A stretch of DNA of 64,000 bases from Rothia nasimurium (GCF_928382285.1 NZ_CAKMSS010000005.1:1-64000); one strand, 5' to 3'; shown: positions 27,583 to 36,711, numbered from the stretch's first letter. Numbers and translations are program-made. The notes: generated by a model from the letters alone, not told the origin.

Positions 27583-27881
27583 TTTTGGCGGGGCGTCCGC
27601 TGGCTCAGGTGCAGATACTGGATTGGGCTCAAAAGGCTGTTGTCTTGCGGCAAATCGATGCCCAGCCTACTAGAGGCCCGGCAGGGCGTACCTGGTATAG
27701 ATTTGATATGGTAGCTGAAATGTCTGAAGATGCTGAAACCATTGCCAACAATCATGAGTCAGTAGCAGATGACCCTGAAGAGGAAGTAGTTATGGACTTA
27801 CACAATAATGTTGTGGGGCGAGAGATTGGTCGGCGTGTTGGTACTGAGGATGATGCTAAACAGGGTGTCAGGACGCAGTGA
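27573..27881 (+). pseudogene. Remnant resembling a DUF6973-type polymorphic-toxin C-terminus
   Basis: This open frame begins inside the end of the Doc gene with only TTG/GTG starts and no ribosome binding site. Its C-terminal half has AETIANNHESVADDPEEEV and MDLHNNVVGREIG. I recall this pattern (A-x-AHE...DP...MDLHNNxxGRxIG) from DUF6973-like effector domains, but the upstream catalytic half and the usual tail are missing. The N-terminal half (residues 1-50) has no match I recognise. The most economical reading is a truncated relic of a toxin gene next to a toxin-antitoxin pair. It could instead be a short functional protein started at GTG 27606. Confidence 0.4.
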
Positions 27882-27959
27882 CTTCTGATGAGCTGCAAGT
27901 GATAGGTTAGGTAAACCTAGACTCGAATTCCTTTCTGACAGAAAGAAGGCAGTATCGTT

Positions 27960-28277
27960 ATGAATCTTGTAAAGAATCATAAACTCTTTTTTCTCTCCTT
28001 CTGTTTTTGGCTATTTTTGATGGCTTTTGAATATTTCGTCCGTTTTACTGCTGGGATAGCTTGCCATACTTCAAATGAGTATATTCAAGGCGAAGCCTAT
28101 TGGGGGTTTTTCCCTGTAATTGGAACTCGTTGTGTATGGGATAGCCTGCCTGATGGGGTGAGTGCTTATTCTGGTCCTGGCCTTACAACGGTGGCTGCTC
28201 CGGTGATTCTGTGTGCGTGGTTGTTAGAGGCTTGGTTGCAGGGGCGGAAGAAGAAAGAAGCTTATTCCAAAGGGTAG
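27960..28277 (+). CDS. Small two-helix membrane protein in AT-rich insert
   Basis: The 105-residue product has one N-terminal membrane helix (about 9-30), an extracytoplasmic region with two cysteines (GIACHTSNEYIQ and GTRCVWDSLPDG) that may pair, and a second helix (about 74-92). A basic tail follows. AGAAGG lies 10 bases before the ATG. I do not recognise the family. The last five codons and the stop (AYSKG-stop) lie inside the left arm of the interspersed repeat copy B, so the natural end of the protein may have been replaced. Base composition is clearly more AT-rich than in the core genes, suggesting transfer. Confidence 0.65.
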   Translation: MNLVKNHKLFFLSFCFWLFLMAFEYFVRFTAGIACHTSNEYIQGEAYWGFFPVIGTRCVWDSLPDGVSAYSGPGLTTVAAPVILCAWLLEAWLQGRKKKEAYSKG

Positions 28278-28330
28278 ATGGAGCAGGCTCACGGCGAGCG
28301 TGAGCCTGCGGAACCCCTTATAAATAAGCC
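28258..28330. repeat. Interspersed terminator-embedded repeat, copy B (short)
   Basis: Inner arms GCAGGCTCACG (28283-28293) and CGTGAGCCTGC (28299-28309) are perfect. Outer GCTTATT (28260-28266) pairs with AATAAGC (28323-28329). It is the same outer frame as copy C at 28993-29139 but lacks the conserved inner module. It overlaps the last codons of the preceding gene. Confidence 0.7.
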
Positions 28331-28577
28331 TCATATAATTGCTACCGAAGTGTTCTGCTCCTGATAATTTTCGGTGAACGAATACGCAGGAGCGAAGGAT
28401 GTAAATCACAAAAAGTTGTTGCAGTGGCTGAGAGAAGAGTAATACGCTTCGTTTGAAATAATCAAATCTCCTTGATGCCAGTCTGATGACTGTAACCTAC
28501 ATTGCACAGCATGGGGCCGTGCGGGTGTCAATAGGAAATTGAAAACTAAATGAGAGTCTGGCTGTATAAATCAATAA

Positions 28578-28782
28578 CTATTTCTTAAAAAGAAGACTTT
28601 GGAAAAAGGCAATAAAAAATACTAGAACTATACATACCAAAGAGCTTGCTATGAGCGCAAGAACTAGGGTGACAAAAAAATTAAACTCTAAAATACTGTC
28701 GAATAACTTAATAAATATAAATGCACTAAAAATTCCAACTATTGTTATAAGGTAATCTTTGAATGTTTTTTTCCTCTGTCAT
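28578..28782 (-). pseudogene. Small membrane protein gene with A7 frameshift
   Basis: An ATG at 28782 preceded by GGAGG (9-base gap) opens MTEEK, then runs into a tract of seven A residues (28764-28770 region, T7 on the plus strand). In the ATG frame a stop follows after about 18 codons. If the tract is read one base shorter, the frame continues to TAG at 28578-28580. The result is a 67-residue protein with two membrane helices (TIVGIFSAFIFIKLF and TLVLALIASSLVCIVLVFFI) and a KK end. The good start signal and coherent downstream frame argue this is or was a gene. A real mutation, a sequencing error or slippage-dependent expression are all possible. It is missed by single-frame gene calling. 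Confidence 0.6.
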
Positions 28783-28992
28783 CCTCGGGTGCCTCCATTG
28801 AATGTTTTAATTTTATACTATATCTATATTTTATTCTTAAATTCTTACGTAGGTCAAGAGAATTTATTAGGATTCTTTAATTTAACAAGTTCGGCGTATC
28901 TCCTCGAACGAGAATTTTAGCTGCCTCAACATTGGGGAAAGTATGATACTTATTAAACAGAAAAGGGCAACAATGTAGAACTGGTAGATAGT

Positions 28993-29139
28993 AAGGCTTA
29001 TTCATAAGGATAGGTGGAGCAGGCTCACAGCGAAGCTGCTGGCTCGGCGGCTGGCGTGAATCGCATTGTGAGCGAAGCGAACCATGCGAGAGGGTCGGCA
29101 GCGAGCGTGAGCCTGCGGAACCCCTTATGAATAAGCCTT
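28993..29139. repeat. Interspersed terminator-embedded repeat, copy C
   Basis: Perfect 17-bp outer arms (28993-29009 and 29123-29139) enclose GCAGGCTCAC/GTGAGCCTGC (29019-29028 and 29107-29116). The conserved core is present in reverse orientation as GGCTGGCGTGAATCGC (29049-29064), followed by GCGAGAGGGTCGGCAGC. It lies just after the stop of the aldehyde dehydrogenase gene. Confidence 0.8.
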
Positions 29140-29158
29140 AAGCTATCAGAAGCAGGTA

Positions 29159-30682
29159 TTAGAAGAGCCCCATCGGCTTATCTGAGTAGCTGACCAGCAT
29201 GTTCTTGGTCTGCTGGTAGTGGGCTAGCATCATCAGGTGGTTCTCGCGGCCAATGCCTGACTTCTTGTAACCACCGAAAGCAGCGTGAGCCGGGTAATTA
29301 TGGTAGTTGTTGATCCAGACACGGCCAGCCTGAATGGTGCGGCCTGCCCGGTAGGCGGTGTTCTGGTCGCGCGTCCAGACGCCCGCACCCAGACCATAAT
29401 CGGTGTCATTGGCAATGCGCATAGCCTCATCAAAATCAGTGAAAGAGGTGGTAGCCAGAACCGGGCCAAAAATCTCTTCCTGGAAGATGCGCATGTCGTT
29501 GCTACCGGCAAAAACGGTGGGCTGAATGTACCAGCCGTCTGCCAGGTCGCCGCCCAGCTCGCAGGCCTCACCGCCCACGAGAACGTCCGCGCCCTCGTCC
29601 TTACCAATCTTCAGATAGCCGGTAATCTTATCCCACTGCTCCTTCGACGCCTGGGCGCCCACCATGGTCTCGGTATCGAGCGGATTGCCCTGCTTCATGG
29701 CCTTCACGCGCTCAATGCCGGCCTCCAGGAAGGAGTCGTGAATGGGCTTCTGAATCAGTGCGCGGGAGGGGCAGGTGCAGACCTCGCCCTGGTTGAGGCC
29801 AAAGGAGGCAAAGCCCTCCAGGGCCTTGTCGTAGAAGGAGTCCTTCTCGGCGGCAACGTCGGCAAAGAAGACATTGGGGGACTTGCCGCCCAGCTCCAGG
29901 GTAACCGGGATGATGTTGTCGGCAGCAGCCTTCATGATGATAGAACCGGTGCTGGTCTCACCAGTAAAAGCAATCTTGCGGATGCGCTTGCTACCCGAGA
30001 GGGCAGCGCCGGCCTCGGGGCCAAAACCGTTCACAATGTTCAGCACACCGGCGGGTAGGACGTCCTTCCATAGATCCACCAGGTAGAGCACTGAAACCGG
30101 GGTCTGCTCCGCGGGCTTGAGCACAATGGTGTTGCCCGCTGCCAGGGCCGGAGCAATCTTCCAGATGGCCATCAGAATGGGGAAGTTCCAGGGGATAATC
30201 TGGCCGACCACGCCCAGTGGCTCGTGGAAGTGGTAGGCCACGGTGTTCTCGTCAATCTCTGACAGGCGGCCTTCCTGGGTGCGGATAGCGGACGCGAAGT
30301 AGCGCAGGTGGTCAACGCCCAGCGGGATGTCTGCGGCCAGGGTTTCACGCACGGGCTTGCCGTTCTCCCAGGTCTCCGCCACGGCGATGGATTCCAGGTT
30401 ATCTTCCATAATTTGGGCCAGCTTGAGCAGTAGGTTAGCGCGCTCGGTGGGGGAGGTCTTGCCCCAGGTCTCAAAAGCCTTCCAGGCTGCGTCAATAGCC
30501 TTGTCGATATCAGCTGCGGTACCGCGGGCGACTTCTGCAAAGGGCTTGCCGTTAACCGGGGAGATATCTTCAAAATACTGGCCCTCGGCCGGGGCTACCC
30601 AGTCCCCTCCGATGAAGTGGTCGTAGCGGGACTTGAAGGTGGTGATGGAATCTGCTGAGCCGGGTGCGGCGTAAACAGTCAT
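29159..30682 (-). CDS. NAD-dependent aldehyde dehydrogenase
   Basis: The 507-residue protein is a full-length aldehyde dehydrogenase. Motifs are [25 protein letters not shown] (NAD site), [12 protein letters not shown], the catalytic-glutamate segment [14 protein letters not shown] (about 260) and the catalytic-cysteine segment [13 protein letters not shown] (about 300). The sequence is close to the ExaC/AldA group that oxidises acetaldehyde and other short aldehydes. ATG at 30682 is preferred over an upstream ATG at 30733 because AAGGAGAG lies 6 bases before it and the family begins there. It could consume acetaldehyde released by DeoC, but that is inference. It stands alone and is followed by repeat copy C. 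Confidence 0.93.
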   Translation of the reverse strand: MTVYAAPGSADSITTFKSRYDHFIGGDWVAPAEGQYFEDISPVNGKPFAEVARGTAADIDKAIDAAWKAFETWGKTSPTERANLLLKLAQIMEDNLESIAVAETWENGKPVRETLAADIPLGVDHLRYFASAIRTQEGRLSEIDENTVAYHFHEPLGVVGQIIPWNFPILMAIWKIAPALAAGNTIVLKPAEQTPVSVLYLVDLWKDVLPAGVLNIVNGFGPEAGAALSGSKRIRKIAFTGETSTGSIIMKAAADNIIPVTLELGGKSPNVFFADVAAEKDSFYDKALEGFASFGLNQGEVCTCPSRALIQKPIHDSFLEAGIERVKAMKQGNPLDTETMVGAQASKEQWDKITGYLKIGKDEGADVLVGGEACELGGDLADGWYIQPTVFAGSNDMRIFQEEIFGPVLATTSFTDFDEAMRIANDTDYGLGAGVWTRDQNTAYRAGRTIQAGRVWINNYHNYPAHAAFGGYKKSGIGRENHLMMLAHYQQTKNMLVSYSDKPMGLF

Positions 30683-30904
30683 TGTCTCTCCTTTGAGTTG
30701 TGTCTGATCAAGACGCGTGGTGGGCCAAGCCACCTGTTCACAAAAAGCACATAAAAGTAACTTGAATCACAGTTTAGTGGTGGGTTGTGCAAAAGTGAAG
30801 AGTGCTACGCGAAAAACCCTGTCGGTCTGTGACCCACACCAAAATATGTCTTAGCTTTACACCCCGGTTCACAAGCCCCAACCCCCGGCGTACAGTGTTG
30901 AGAC

Positions 30905-32308
30905 ATGTCAAACCACACCACAGCACTTCCTTCCCGCAAGAGACTTCCCGCTTGGGCTACGTCCTTCGGCAATCAAATTATTGCCGCCCTTATTCTGGGC
31001 GTCATCTTGGGCCTTATAGCCACCAACCTCGGTGGCGATGCCACAGAGAACCCCAACTGGCTCATGACCACCCTCTCCACTATTGGCTCCTCCTACGTCA
31101 CCCTGCTCAAAGCGGCGGTTGTACCCCTCATCTTCACTGCCGTGGTGTCGTCCATCGCCAACCTGGCTGAAGTATCTAACGCAGCCCGCCTGGCCACCAA
31201 AACCCTGCTCTGGTTCGCCTACACCGCGCTCATCGCCGTCCTGATTGGCCTGGTGCTCGGGCTCGTCACCCAGCCCGGTGCAAATACCGGCCTGGCGACC
31301 CCCGAAACCTACGAAGGGCGCACCGGCTCCTGGCTGGGTTTCCTCACCGGCCTGATTCCCGCTAACTTCCTCGGCCTGGGCGTGAGCATCTCAAACTCGG
31401 GCGAGACCGTCACCGGCTCAGCTAGCTTCAACGTGCTCCAGATCCTTGTGATTTCAGTAGCCGTGGGTATCGCAGCCCTCAAGACCGGCCCCGCTGCCAA
31501 GCCCTTCCTTGACCTCAATAAGAGCGCTCTGGCTATTATTCAGACCGTCCTCTGGTGGATTATCCGCCTGGCCCCGCTCGGTACTGTCGGTCTGATCGGC
31601 CGAGCCGTCTACGCCTACGGCTGGACCTCCATGGGCTCTCTGGCCCGTTTCGTAATTGTGCTCTACATCGGCCTGGCCCTTGTGCTCTTCGTGGTTTACC
31701 CCGCCATCGCCCGCGCCAACGGCCTATCTATTAAGCAGTTCTTTTCGGGCGTCTGGCCCGCTGTGCAGATGGGCTTCGTCTCCCGCTCGTCCATGGGTAC
31801 TATGCCTCTGACCCAGTCCGTAGCAGAACGTAACTTCGGTGTGCCCCGCGCCTACGCCTCCTTCGCGGTTCCCCTGGGCTCCACCACCAAGATGGACGGC
31901 TGCGCCGCGGTCTACCCCGCCCTAGCGGCCCTCTTCGTGGCCCAGTTCTACGGCATCGACCTCAACATCACCCACTACCTGCTCATCATCATGGTGTCGG
32001 TGCTCGGCTCCACCGCTACCGCAGGAACCACCGGTGCAACGGTCATGCTCACCCTCACCCTCTCCACCCTGGGCCTTCCCCTCGACGGCGTTGGCCTGCT
32101 CCTGGCCATCGACCCCATCATTGATATGGGCCGTACCGCCGTCAACGTCGCAGGCCAGGCCCTGGTTGCGCTCATCGTCGCCAAACGCGAGGGCATTCTG
32201 AACGAGGACCTCTACAAGGCTCCCCGCACTGAGGGCGGCTTTGTAACTGAGGACGTCTACGCCCGCCTGGGCGAGGCACCCCAGGTACCTGCCGCGGCAG
32301 CGTCCTAA
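30905..32308 (+). CDS. Dicarboxylate/amino acid:cation symporter (SDF/DAACS family)
   Basis: The 467-residue membrane protein belongs to the sodium:dicarboxylate symporter family (GltP/DctA/SstT). It has the re-entrant loop and serine-rich motif QMGFVSRSSMGTMPLTQS (about 295), followed by FAVPLGSTTKMDGCAAVYPA (the NMDG-like motif, here KMDG) and the second hairpin GTTGATVMLTLTLSTLGLPLDG. Eight helices plus two hairpins fit the fold. Substrate may be glutamate, aspartate or C4-dicarboxylates. The C-terminal tail (about 40 residues) is cytoplasmic. It is monocistronic, opposite to the aldehyde dehydrogenase gene with a 222-bp shared upstream region. Confidence 0.92.
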   Translation: MSNHTTALPSRKRLPAWATSFGNQIIAALILGVILGLIATNLGGDATENPNWLMTTLSTIGSSYVTLLKAAVVPLIFTAVVSSIANLAEVSNAARLATKTLLWFAYTALIAVLIGLVLGLVTQPGANTGLATPETYEGRTGSWLGFLTGLIPANFLGLGVSISNSGETVTGSASFNVLQILVISVAVGIAALKTGPAAKPFLDLNKSALAIIQTVLWWIIRLAPLGTVGLIGRAVYAYGWTSMGSLARFVIVLYIGLALVLFVVYPAIARANGLSIKQFFSGVWPAVQMGFVSRSSMGTMPLTQSVAERNFGVPRAYASFAVPLGSTTKMDGCAAVYPALAALFVAQFYGIDLNITHYLLIIMVSVLGSTATAGTTGATVMLTLTLSTLGLPLDGVGLLLAIDPIIDMGRTAVNVAGQALVALIVAKREGILNEDLYKAPRTEGGFVTEDVYARLGEAPQVPAAAAS

Positions 32309-32330
32309 TACTCCGCCACCACACAGCAGA

Positions 32331-32370
32331 GGGCGGGCCCTGCACACCGACCGGTGTGCAGGGCCCGCCC
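32331..32370. terminator. Bidirectional terminator between symporter and DUF885 genes
   Basis: A perfect 19-bp stem (32331-32349 and 32352-32370) with a 2-base tip is followed by TTTTGTTCTC on the plus side. It separates convergent genes and lies 22 bp after the symporter stop. Confidence 0.9.
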
Positions 32371-32397
32371 TTTTGTTCTCTTGCTCAGGTTCTCAGG

Positions 32398-34101
32398 TTA
32401 AACGGCGAGCGCCCGGCGCAGGGTATCAAGCCCGACTGACCCCAGTTTGAGGGCCCGGGTGTGGAAGTCGCGGTCAGAGATTCCGGCGGCGCGGGCGTCC
32501 TCACGCAGCTGCAACCAGACTCGCTCGCCCACTTTGTAGGAGGGGGCCTGGCCCGGCCAGCCCAGGTAGCGCAGGAACTCGAAGCGGCGCTGGCCCTCAG
32601 AGATATCGAGGTTGGCCTCTAGGAACTTATAGCCCTTCTCGGCGTCCCAGATGCCCGGTTCTACACCCAGCTCGGCAACCCAGCGTTCTGGGATCTCAAA
32701 ACCGCAGTGCAGGCCGATATCGAAGACCACGCGGGCTGCGCGCAGGCGCTGGGCATCGAGCATACCCATGCGGTCGCCGGGGTCAGAGAGATAACCCAGC
32801 TCGTCCATGAGGCGCTCAGCGTACAGGGCCCAGCCCTCGCCATGGCCCGAAACCCACACGGCGTTAGCACGCCACTGGTTCAGGGCCTCGGCCATAGCGG
32901 TTGCGTAGGCAACCTGCAGGTGGTGGCCGGGCACGCCCTCGTGGTAGACGGTTGAGGTTTCGCGCCAGGTGCCAAAGGTATCTTCACCTTCGGGCACCGA
33001 CCACCACATGCGACCGGCGCGCTCAAAATCAGCGGACGGGCCGGTGTAGTAGATGCCGCCCTCCTGGGTGGGGGCAATCATGCACTCGAGCTTGCGCAAC
33101 GGGCCCTCGATGGTGAAGTGCTCTTGGGCCAGGTAGTCAACGGCAGCGTCGGAAAGCTTCTGCATCCAGGCCTGAAGCTCATCGGTGCCGTTGAGGGTGC
33201 GTTCGGGGTCAGCATCGAGCAGGGCCTTTGCCTCGTCAATGGCGGCACCGGGCTTGATGGCTTCGGCGACCTCCTGCTGGGCCGCGATGATGCGGTCGAG
33301 TTCCTCAATACCCCAGGCGTAGGTCTCTTCCAGGTCAAGGGTGGTGCCCACGAACTGACGGGAGTAAAGGGAGTAGCGCTCGCGGCCCACAGCATCGGCC
33401 TCGGGCGCGTCGGGGCGCAGGGTGTCTTTGAGGTAGGAGAGAAGTTCGCTGTAGCCTTCCTTGGCGGACGCCGCCCCCTGGGTGGCGCGGTCGGTGTGCT
33501 CGGGGGCTGCTTCGGCTACCTCTTGTGCCAGTGCATCGAAGAAACCGCCTTCGGCAACGTAGGCGGCTACCTGCTCGATAACGATATCGACCTGGCGCAC
33601 CGCTGCCACTTTACCTGCGGCGCGGGCGGCTTCTAGGGTCTCGATATAACCGCGAACCGCTTCCGCAACGTTACCCAGGCGGCCAGCAATGTGCCCCCAG
33701 TCCTCGGCTGTTTCGCAGTTCATCAGGTCAAAGATGGCGCGAATACCCTGAACGGGGGAGGCGATGTTGTTGAGTTCCCAGTCGCCCAGGCCTGCCTCAT
33801 GTAGTTCGAGCTTGAGACCTAGACGCTCGCGCATGGCATCGACAGTAACCCGGTCGATGTCGTCGGCCGGTTCAACGGCGTCAAGGGCTGCCAGAGTAGC
33901 GCGGGCTAGGTCAATCTCTGCCTGGGTACCGGCGGGGGAGTAGTCGGGGTACTCGGTTTCCCGCCCCTTGCGGCCCTCGATGGTGGCCGCTGCGGGGTCT
34001 AGTTCCAGGGTCTTCTCGTAGTAGTCGTTGGCAATGCGGTCGACCTCGGTCTGAGCGCGGTCGGCCTTAAAAATTTCGGGTAAATCTGGGTGTAGTGTCA
34101 T
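32398..34101 (-). CDS. DUF885 family putative metallopeptidase
   Basis: The 567-residue protein is a DUF885 member, a family related to M3/M32-type gluzincin peptidases. The zinc-binding motif VYHEGVPGHHLQVA (HExxH variant, about residue 372) is followed by an ANAVWVSGHGEGWALYAERLMDELG segment whose glutamate is the third ligand. The rest is almost all helical. No signal peptide is present, so it acts in the cytoplasm, perhaps as a carboxypeptidase-like enzyme. ATG at 34101 is chosen over one at 34110 because TAGAAT ends 7 bases before it, implying a leaderless transcript. It lies at the right edge of the insert that splits the acc cluster. Confidence 0.88.
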   Translation of the reverse strand: MTLHPDLPEIFKADRAQTEVDRIANDYYEKTLELDPAAATIEGRKGRETEYPDYSPAGTQAEIDLARATLAALDAVEPADDIDRVTVDAMRERLGLKLELHEAGLGDWELNNIASPVQGIRAIFDLMNCETAEDWGHIAGRLGNVAEAVRGYIETLEAARAAGKVAAVRQVDIVIEQVAAYVAEGGFFDALAQEVAEAAPEHTDRATQGAASAKEGYSELLSYLKDTLRPDAPEADAVGRERYSLYSRQFVGTTLDLEETYAWGIEELDRIIAAQQEVAEAIKPGAAIDEAKALLDADPERTLNGTDELQAWMQKLSDAAVDYLAQEHFTIEGPLRKLECMIAPTQEGGIYYTGPSADFERAGRMWWSVPEGEDTFGTWRETSTVYHEGVPGHHLQVAYATAMAEALNQWRANAVWVSGHGEGWALYAERLMDELGYLSDPGDRMGMLDAQRLRAARVVFDIGLHCGFEIPERWVAELGVEPGIWDAEKGYKFLEANLDISEGQRRFEFLRYLGWPGQAPSYKVGERVWLQLREDARAAGISDRDFHTRALKLGSVGLDTLRRALAV

Positions 34102-34154
34102 ACACCCCATTCTAGGTTACTGTGACCCAGAAAACAGGGAGCTGGGTGGGGGAA

Positions 34155-34469
34155 CTACTGGGGTCGGGCCCGCTTCCAGGAACCCGGCCCGGGGCGCAGT
34201 CGCATACCCAGGCGCTGAGTGTGGTTGAGGCGGCGCTGCCACATTTCCAGTGCGGTCTCCTGCTGGGAATCAGCCTGGGCCTGTAGCGCCACCACGACGC
34301 TGGTCAGCGCAGCCAGCTCTTCTTCCGTGGGGTTGCCCCGCACCACCGACAGCACGGGGGCGGGCACCTGCTCATCGCCGGCGTCCTGCCCCTGGTTTTC
34401 AAGGGGCGCGGACGCCGGTGCCGGCTTCTTGCCGAAGCCCAGTAGGGACAGCGGATTGGGAGTTGCCAT
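34155..34469 (-). CDS. accE: Acyl-CoA carboxylase epsilon subunit
   Basis: The 104-residue protein has the actinobacterial AccE/PccE core LSVVRGNPTEEELAALTSVVVAL (about residues 39-62), followed by a helix and an arginine-rich end (RLGMRLRPGPGSWKRARPQ). The 35-residue N-terminus is Pro/Ala-rich and probably disordered. Epsilon subunits bind and stabilise the alpha-beta holoenzyme. The gene starts 14 bp after the stop of the carboxyltransferase gene, so the two form an operon. In mycobacteria maf comes next; here maf is 7.2 kb away. Confidence 0.88.
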   Translation of the reverse strand: MATPNPLSLLGFGKKPAPASAPLENQGQDAGDEQVPAPVLSVVRGNPTEEELAALTSVVVALQAQADSQQETALEMWQRRLNHTQRLGMRLRPGPGSWKRARPQ

Positions 34470-34483
34470 GTTTTACCTACCCC

Positions 34484-36088
34484 TTACAGCGGAATGTTGC
34501 CGTGCTTTTTGGCGGGGGAGGCTGCGCGCTTATCGCGCAGGGCCCGCAGGGAAGAAATAATGCGTACGCGGGTCTCAGAAGGGGCGATAACCTCGTCAAT
34601 GTAGCCCAGCTCAGCAGCCTGGTAGGGGTTGAGTAGTTCCTCTTCGTACTTGGCGATGAGTTCAGCCCGCTTGGCCTCAACGTTACCGCCTTCTTCAGCT
34701 ACAGCTGCCAGTTCACGACGGTAGAGAATATTAACCGCGCCCTGGGCCCCCATCACGCCAATCTGGGCGGTGGGCCAGGCCAGGTTAACATCGGCGCCCA
34801 GCTTTTTAGAGCCCATCACAATGTAGGCCCCACCGTAGGCCTTGCGGGTAATGACGGTAACCAGCGGAACGGTCGCCTCGGCGTAGGCGTACAGCAGCTT
34901 GGCGCCGCGGCGGATAATGCCGTTGAACTCCTGGTCGGTACCGGGCAGGAAGCCGGGCACGTCAACAAAGGTCAGAATCGGAATGTTGAAGGCATCGCAG
35001 TTGCGCACAAAACGCGCAGCCTTTTCAGAGGCGTTGATATCGAGGGTGCCAGCGAACTGCATGGGCTGGTTGGCCACAATACCCACGGTCTTACCCTCAA
35101 CCCGGGCATAACCAATCATCACGTTGGGGGCGTAGAGGGCCTGCATCTCAAAGAAATGGCCATCATCAACCACCGACTCAATCACAGCCCGCATATCGTA
35201 GGGCTGGTTAGCTGAATCAGGAATCAACAAATCAAGATCGAGGTCATCGACGGTGACCTCGGGGTCCTGGTCATGATCCAGGGGGAAAGTCTCGGTGAGG
35301 TTGTTGGAGGGCAAGAACTCAACGAGCTCGCGGACGAAATCAAAGGCGTCCTCTTCGTCCTCAGCCAGGTAGGTCGACGTACCCGTCACTGCGTTGTGCT
35401 GGCGGGCACCGCCCAGGGTCTCCATATCGACCTCTTCACCGGTCACGGTCTTAATGACATCGGGGCCGGTAATAAACATGTGGCTGGTCTTATCAACCAT
35501 CACAATATAGTCGGTCAGAGCGGGGGAGTAGGCCGCGCCACCGGCGCAGGGGCCCATAATTACCGAAATCTGCGGAATCACGCCCGAGGCCCGCACATTC
35601 ATACGGAAGATATCGGCAAACATGGCCAGCGACGCAACACCCTCCTGAATGCGGGCGCCACCACCGTCATTAATACCGATAATGGGGCAGCCGTTCTTCA
35701 ACGCGAACTTCTGCACCTTCACAATCTTCTCGCCGTTAACCTGCGACAGAGAACCACCGTAGACGGTGAAATCCTGGGAATAAACCGCAACCAGGCGGCC
35801 ATCGATAGTGCCGTAGCCCGAGACCAGGCCATCACCCAGCGGCTTTTTCTTCTCCATACCAAAAGCCGTAGTGCGGTGCTTAGCCAGAGCGTCAAACTCC
35901 ACAAAAGAACCCTCGTCAAGCAGCATCTCGATGCGCTCGCGGGCAGTCTGCTTGCCGCGTTCGTGCTGGCGGTCAATCGGGCCCTGGCCGGTGGGCGTAA
36001 GAGTCTGCTCGCGGCGGGCGTAGAAGTCAGCGATCTTACCGGCGGTGGTGGTCAAATCGGGGGCATCGGTGGTGGGGTTCTCGCTCAT
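34484..36088 (-). CDS. Acyl-CoA carboxylase carboxyltransferase (beta) subunit
   Basis: The 534-residue protein is a full-length carboxyltransferase of the AccD5/PccB type, which moves CO2 from carboxybiotin to acetyl- or propionyl-CoA. Crotonase-fold halves are evident: [17 protein letters not shown] and [18 protein letters not shown] in the N-half (about 145-190), [28 protein letters not shown] and [34 protein letters not shown] in the C-half (about 390-470). It partners with the alpha subunit at 24-26 kb. ATG at 36088 is chosen; an in-frame extension to 36157 is unlike the family. Substrate choice between acetyl- and propionyl-CoA is not decided. Confidence 0.95.
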   Translation of the reverse strand: MSENPTTDAPDLTTTAGKIADFYARREQTLTPTGQGPIDRQHERGKQTARERIEMLLDEGSFVEFDALAKHRTTAFGMEKKKPLGDGLVSGYGTIDGRLVAVYSQDFTVYGGSLSQVNGEKIVKVQKFALKNGCPIIGINDGGGARIQEGVASLAMFADIFRMNVRASGVIPQISVIMGPCAGGAAYSPALTDYIVMVDKTSHMFITGPDVIKTVTGEEVDMETLGGARQHNAVTGTSTYLAEDEEDAFDFVRELVEFLPSNNLTETFPLDHDQDPEVTVDDLDLDLLIPDSANQPYDMRAVIESVVDDGHFFEMQALYAPNVMIGYARVEGKTVGIVANQPMQFAGTLDINASEKAARFVRNCDAFNIPILTFVDVPGFLPGTDQEFNGIIRRGAKLLYAYAEATVPLVTVITRKAYGGAYIVMGSKKLGADVNLAWPTAQIGVMGAQGAVNILYRRELAAVAEEGGNVEAKRAELIAKYEEELLNPYQAAELGYIDEVIAPSETRVRIISSLRALRDKRAASPAKKHGNIPL

Positions 36089-36234
36089 GCTCTGCCTGCC
36101 TCGTGCACTGTGGGTCAATGGTGTGGGGTGACCTGGGATAAGGGTCATTCTTTTCAACTATAGACCTGCCGCCCCGCCCCACCCAATTATTCTTGGGATT
36201 TTTGAGCGATTTTTCTAAATAAGAGTGTTTCGGG

Positions 36235-36414
36235 AGAGCTGGAGCAGGCTCACGCTTGCTGTCGACCCTCTCGCTGGTTCGCTAGCTGGCTCGCAAGCTC
36301 GCCAGATTCGCACCGAGATTTGTTTTCCTCGCGCGCTCGGAATCTCGGTGCTCATCACCAGCGATTCATGCCAGCCCCAAGCCAACAGCTTCGCTGTGAG
36401 CCTGCTTCAGCTCT
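36235..36414. repeat. Interspersed terminator-embedded repeat, copy D (nested)
   Basis: Outer 19-bp arms (36235-36253 and 36396-36414) pair with one G-T wobble. The conserved core is at 36361-36378. A second perfect hairpin, 36310-36320 with 36341-36351, is nested inside and interrupts the module. It lies after the YciI-like gene on the minus strand. Confidence 0.78.
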
Positions 36415-36426
36415 AGTGCTTCTTGC

Positions 36427-36711
36427 TTACTTGCCGACCTTGCCAATCACAGCGTTCCATTCGCGTGCGGTGTAGCCGGTGAGCACGCCGCCGGTGCTCA
36501 TGGGGTCGGCTGCGATAATGCGGTCGAGGTCGTCGCGGTCTTCGGCAACGAAGATGAGCAGGGCACCTGCGGGATCGCCGTCGAGGAAAGCGCCGGCTGC
36601 GTGCAGCTTACCTTCTTCGTGGAGCTGGGCCAGGTATTCGCGGTGGGCGGGGCGGTGCTCAGCCTGCAGGTCGGCGGGGCCGTAGGAGTACTGCACAGCG
36701 TAGACGGTCAT
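36427..36711 (-). CDS. YciI-like protein
   Basis: The 94-residue protein has the ferredoxin-like fold of the YciI/YCII family. It shows MTVYAVQYSYGP, the conserved HRPAHREYLAQLHEEGKLHAAGAFLDGD stretch with the family's histidine and aspartate, and LLIFVAEDRDDLDRIIAADP. Family members are small dimeric proteins, some linked to dehydrochlorinase-like chemistry, mostly of unknown function. ATG at 36711 with AAAGG upstream is used; the longer frame to 36837 overlaps the divergent birA start. It is divergent from birA. Confidence 0.85.
   Translation of the reverse strand: MTVYAVQYSYGPADLQAEHRPAHREYLAQLHEEGKLHAAGAFLDGDPAGALLIFVAEDRDDLDRIIAADPMSTGGVLTGYTAREWNAVIGKVGK

Larger units (their letters stand above)
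28331..29158. other. AT-rich gap with one small frameshifted gene and a repeat copy
   Basis: This gap is strongly AT-rich. Besides the frameshifted small membrane-protein gene (28578-28782, minus) and repeat copy C (28993-29139), I see no supported gene. A 42-codon minus-strand frame begins at an ATG inside the left arm of copy C (about 29004) and has no recognisable product. Confidence 0.5.

Noticed and set aside
28870..29006. 42-codon minus-strand frame starting in repeat copy C
   Set aside because: The start lies inside the repeat arm and the product has no recognisable feature, so chance cannot be excluded.
28980..29140. Insertion sequence bounded by 17-bp inverted repeats
   Set aside because: Only about 147 bp long with no transposase, no target-site duplication and clear similarity to the terminator-embedded repeats.
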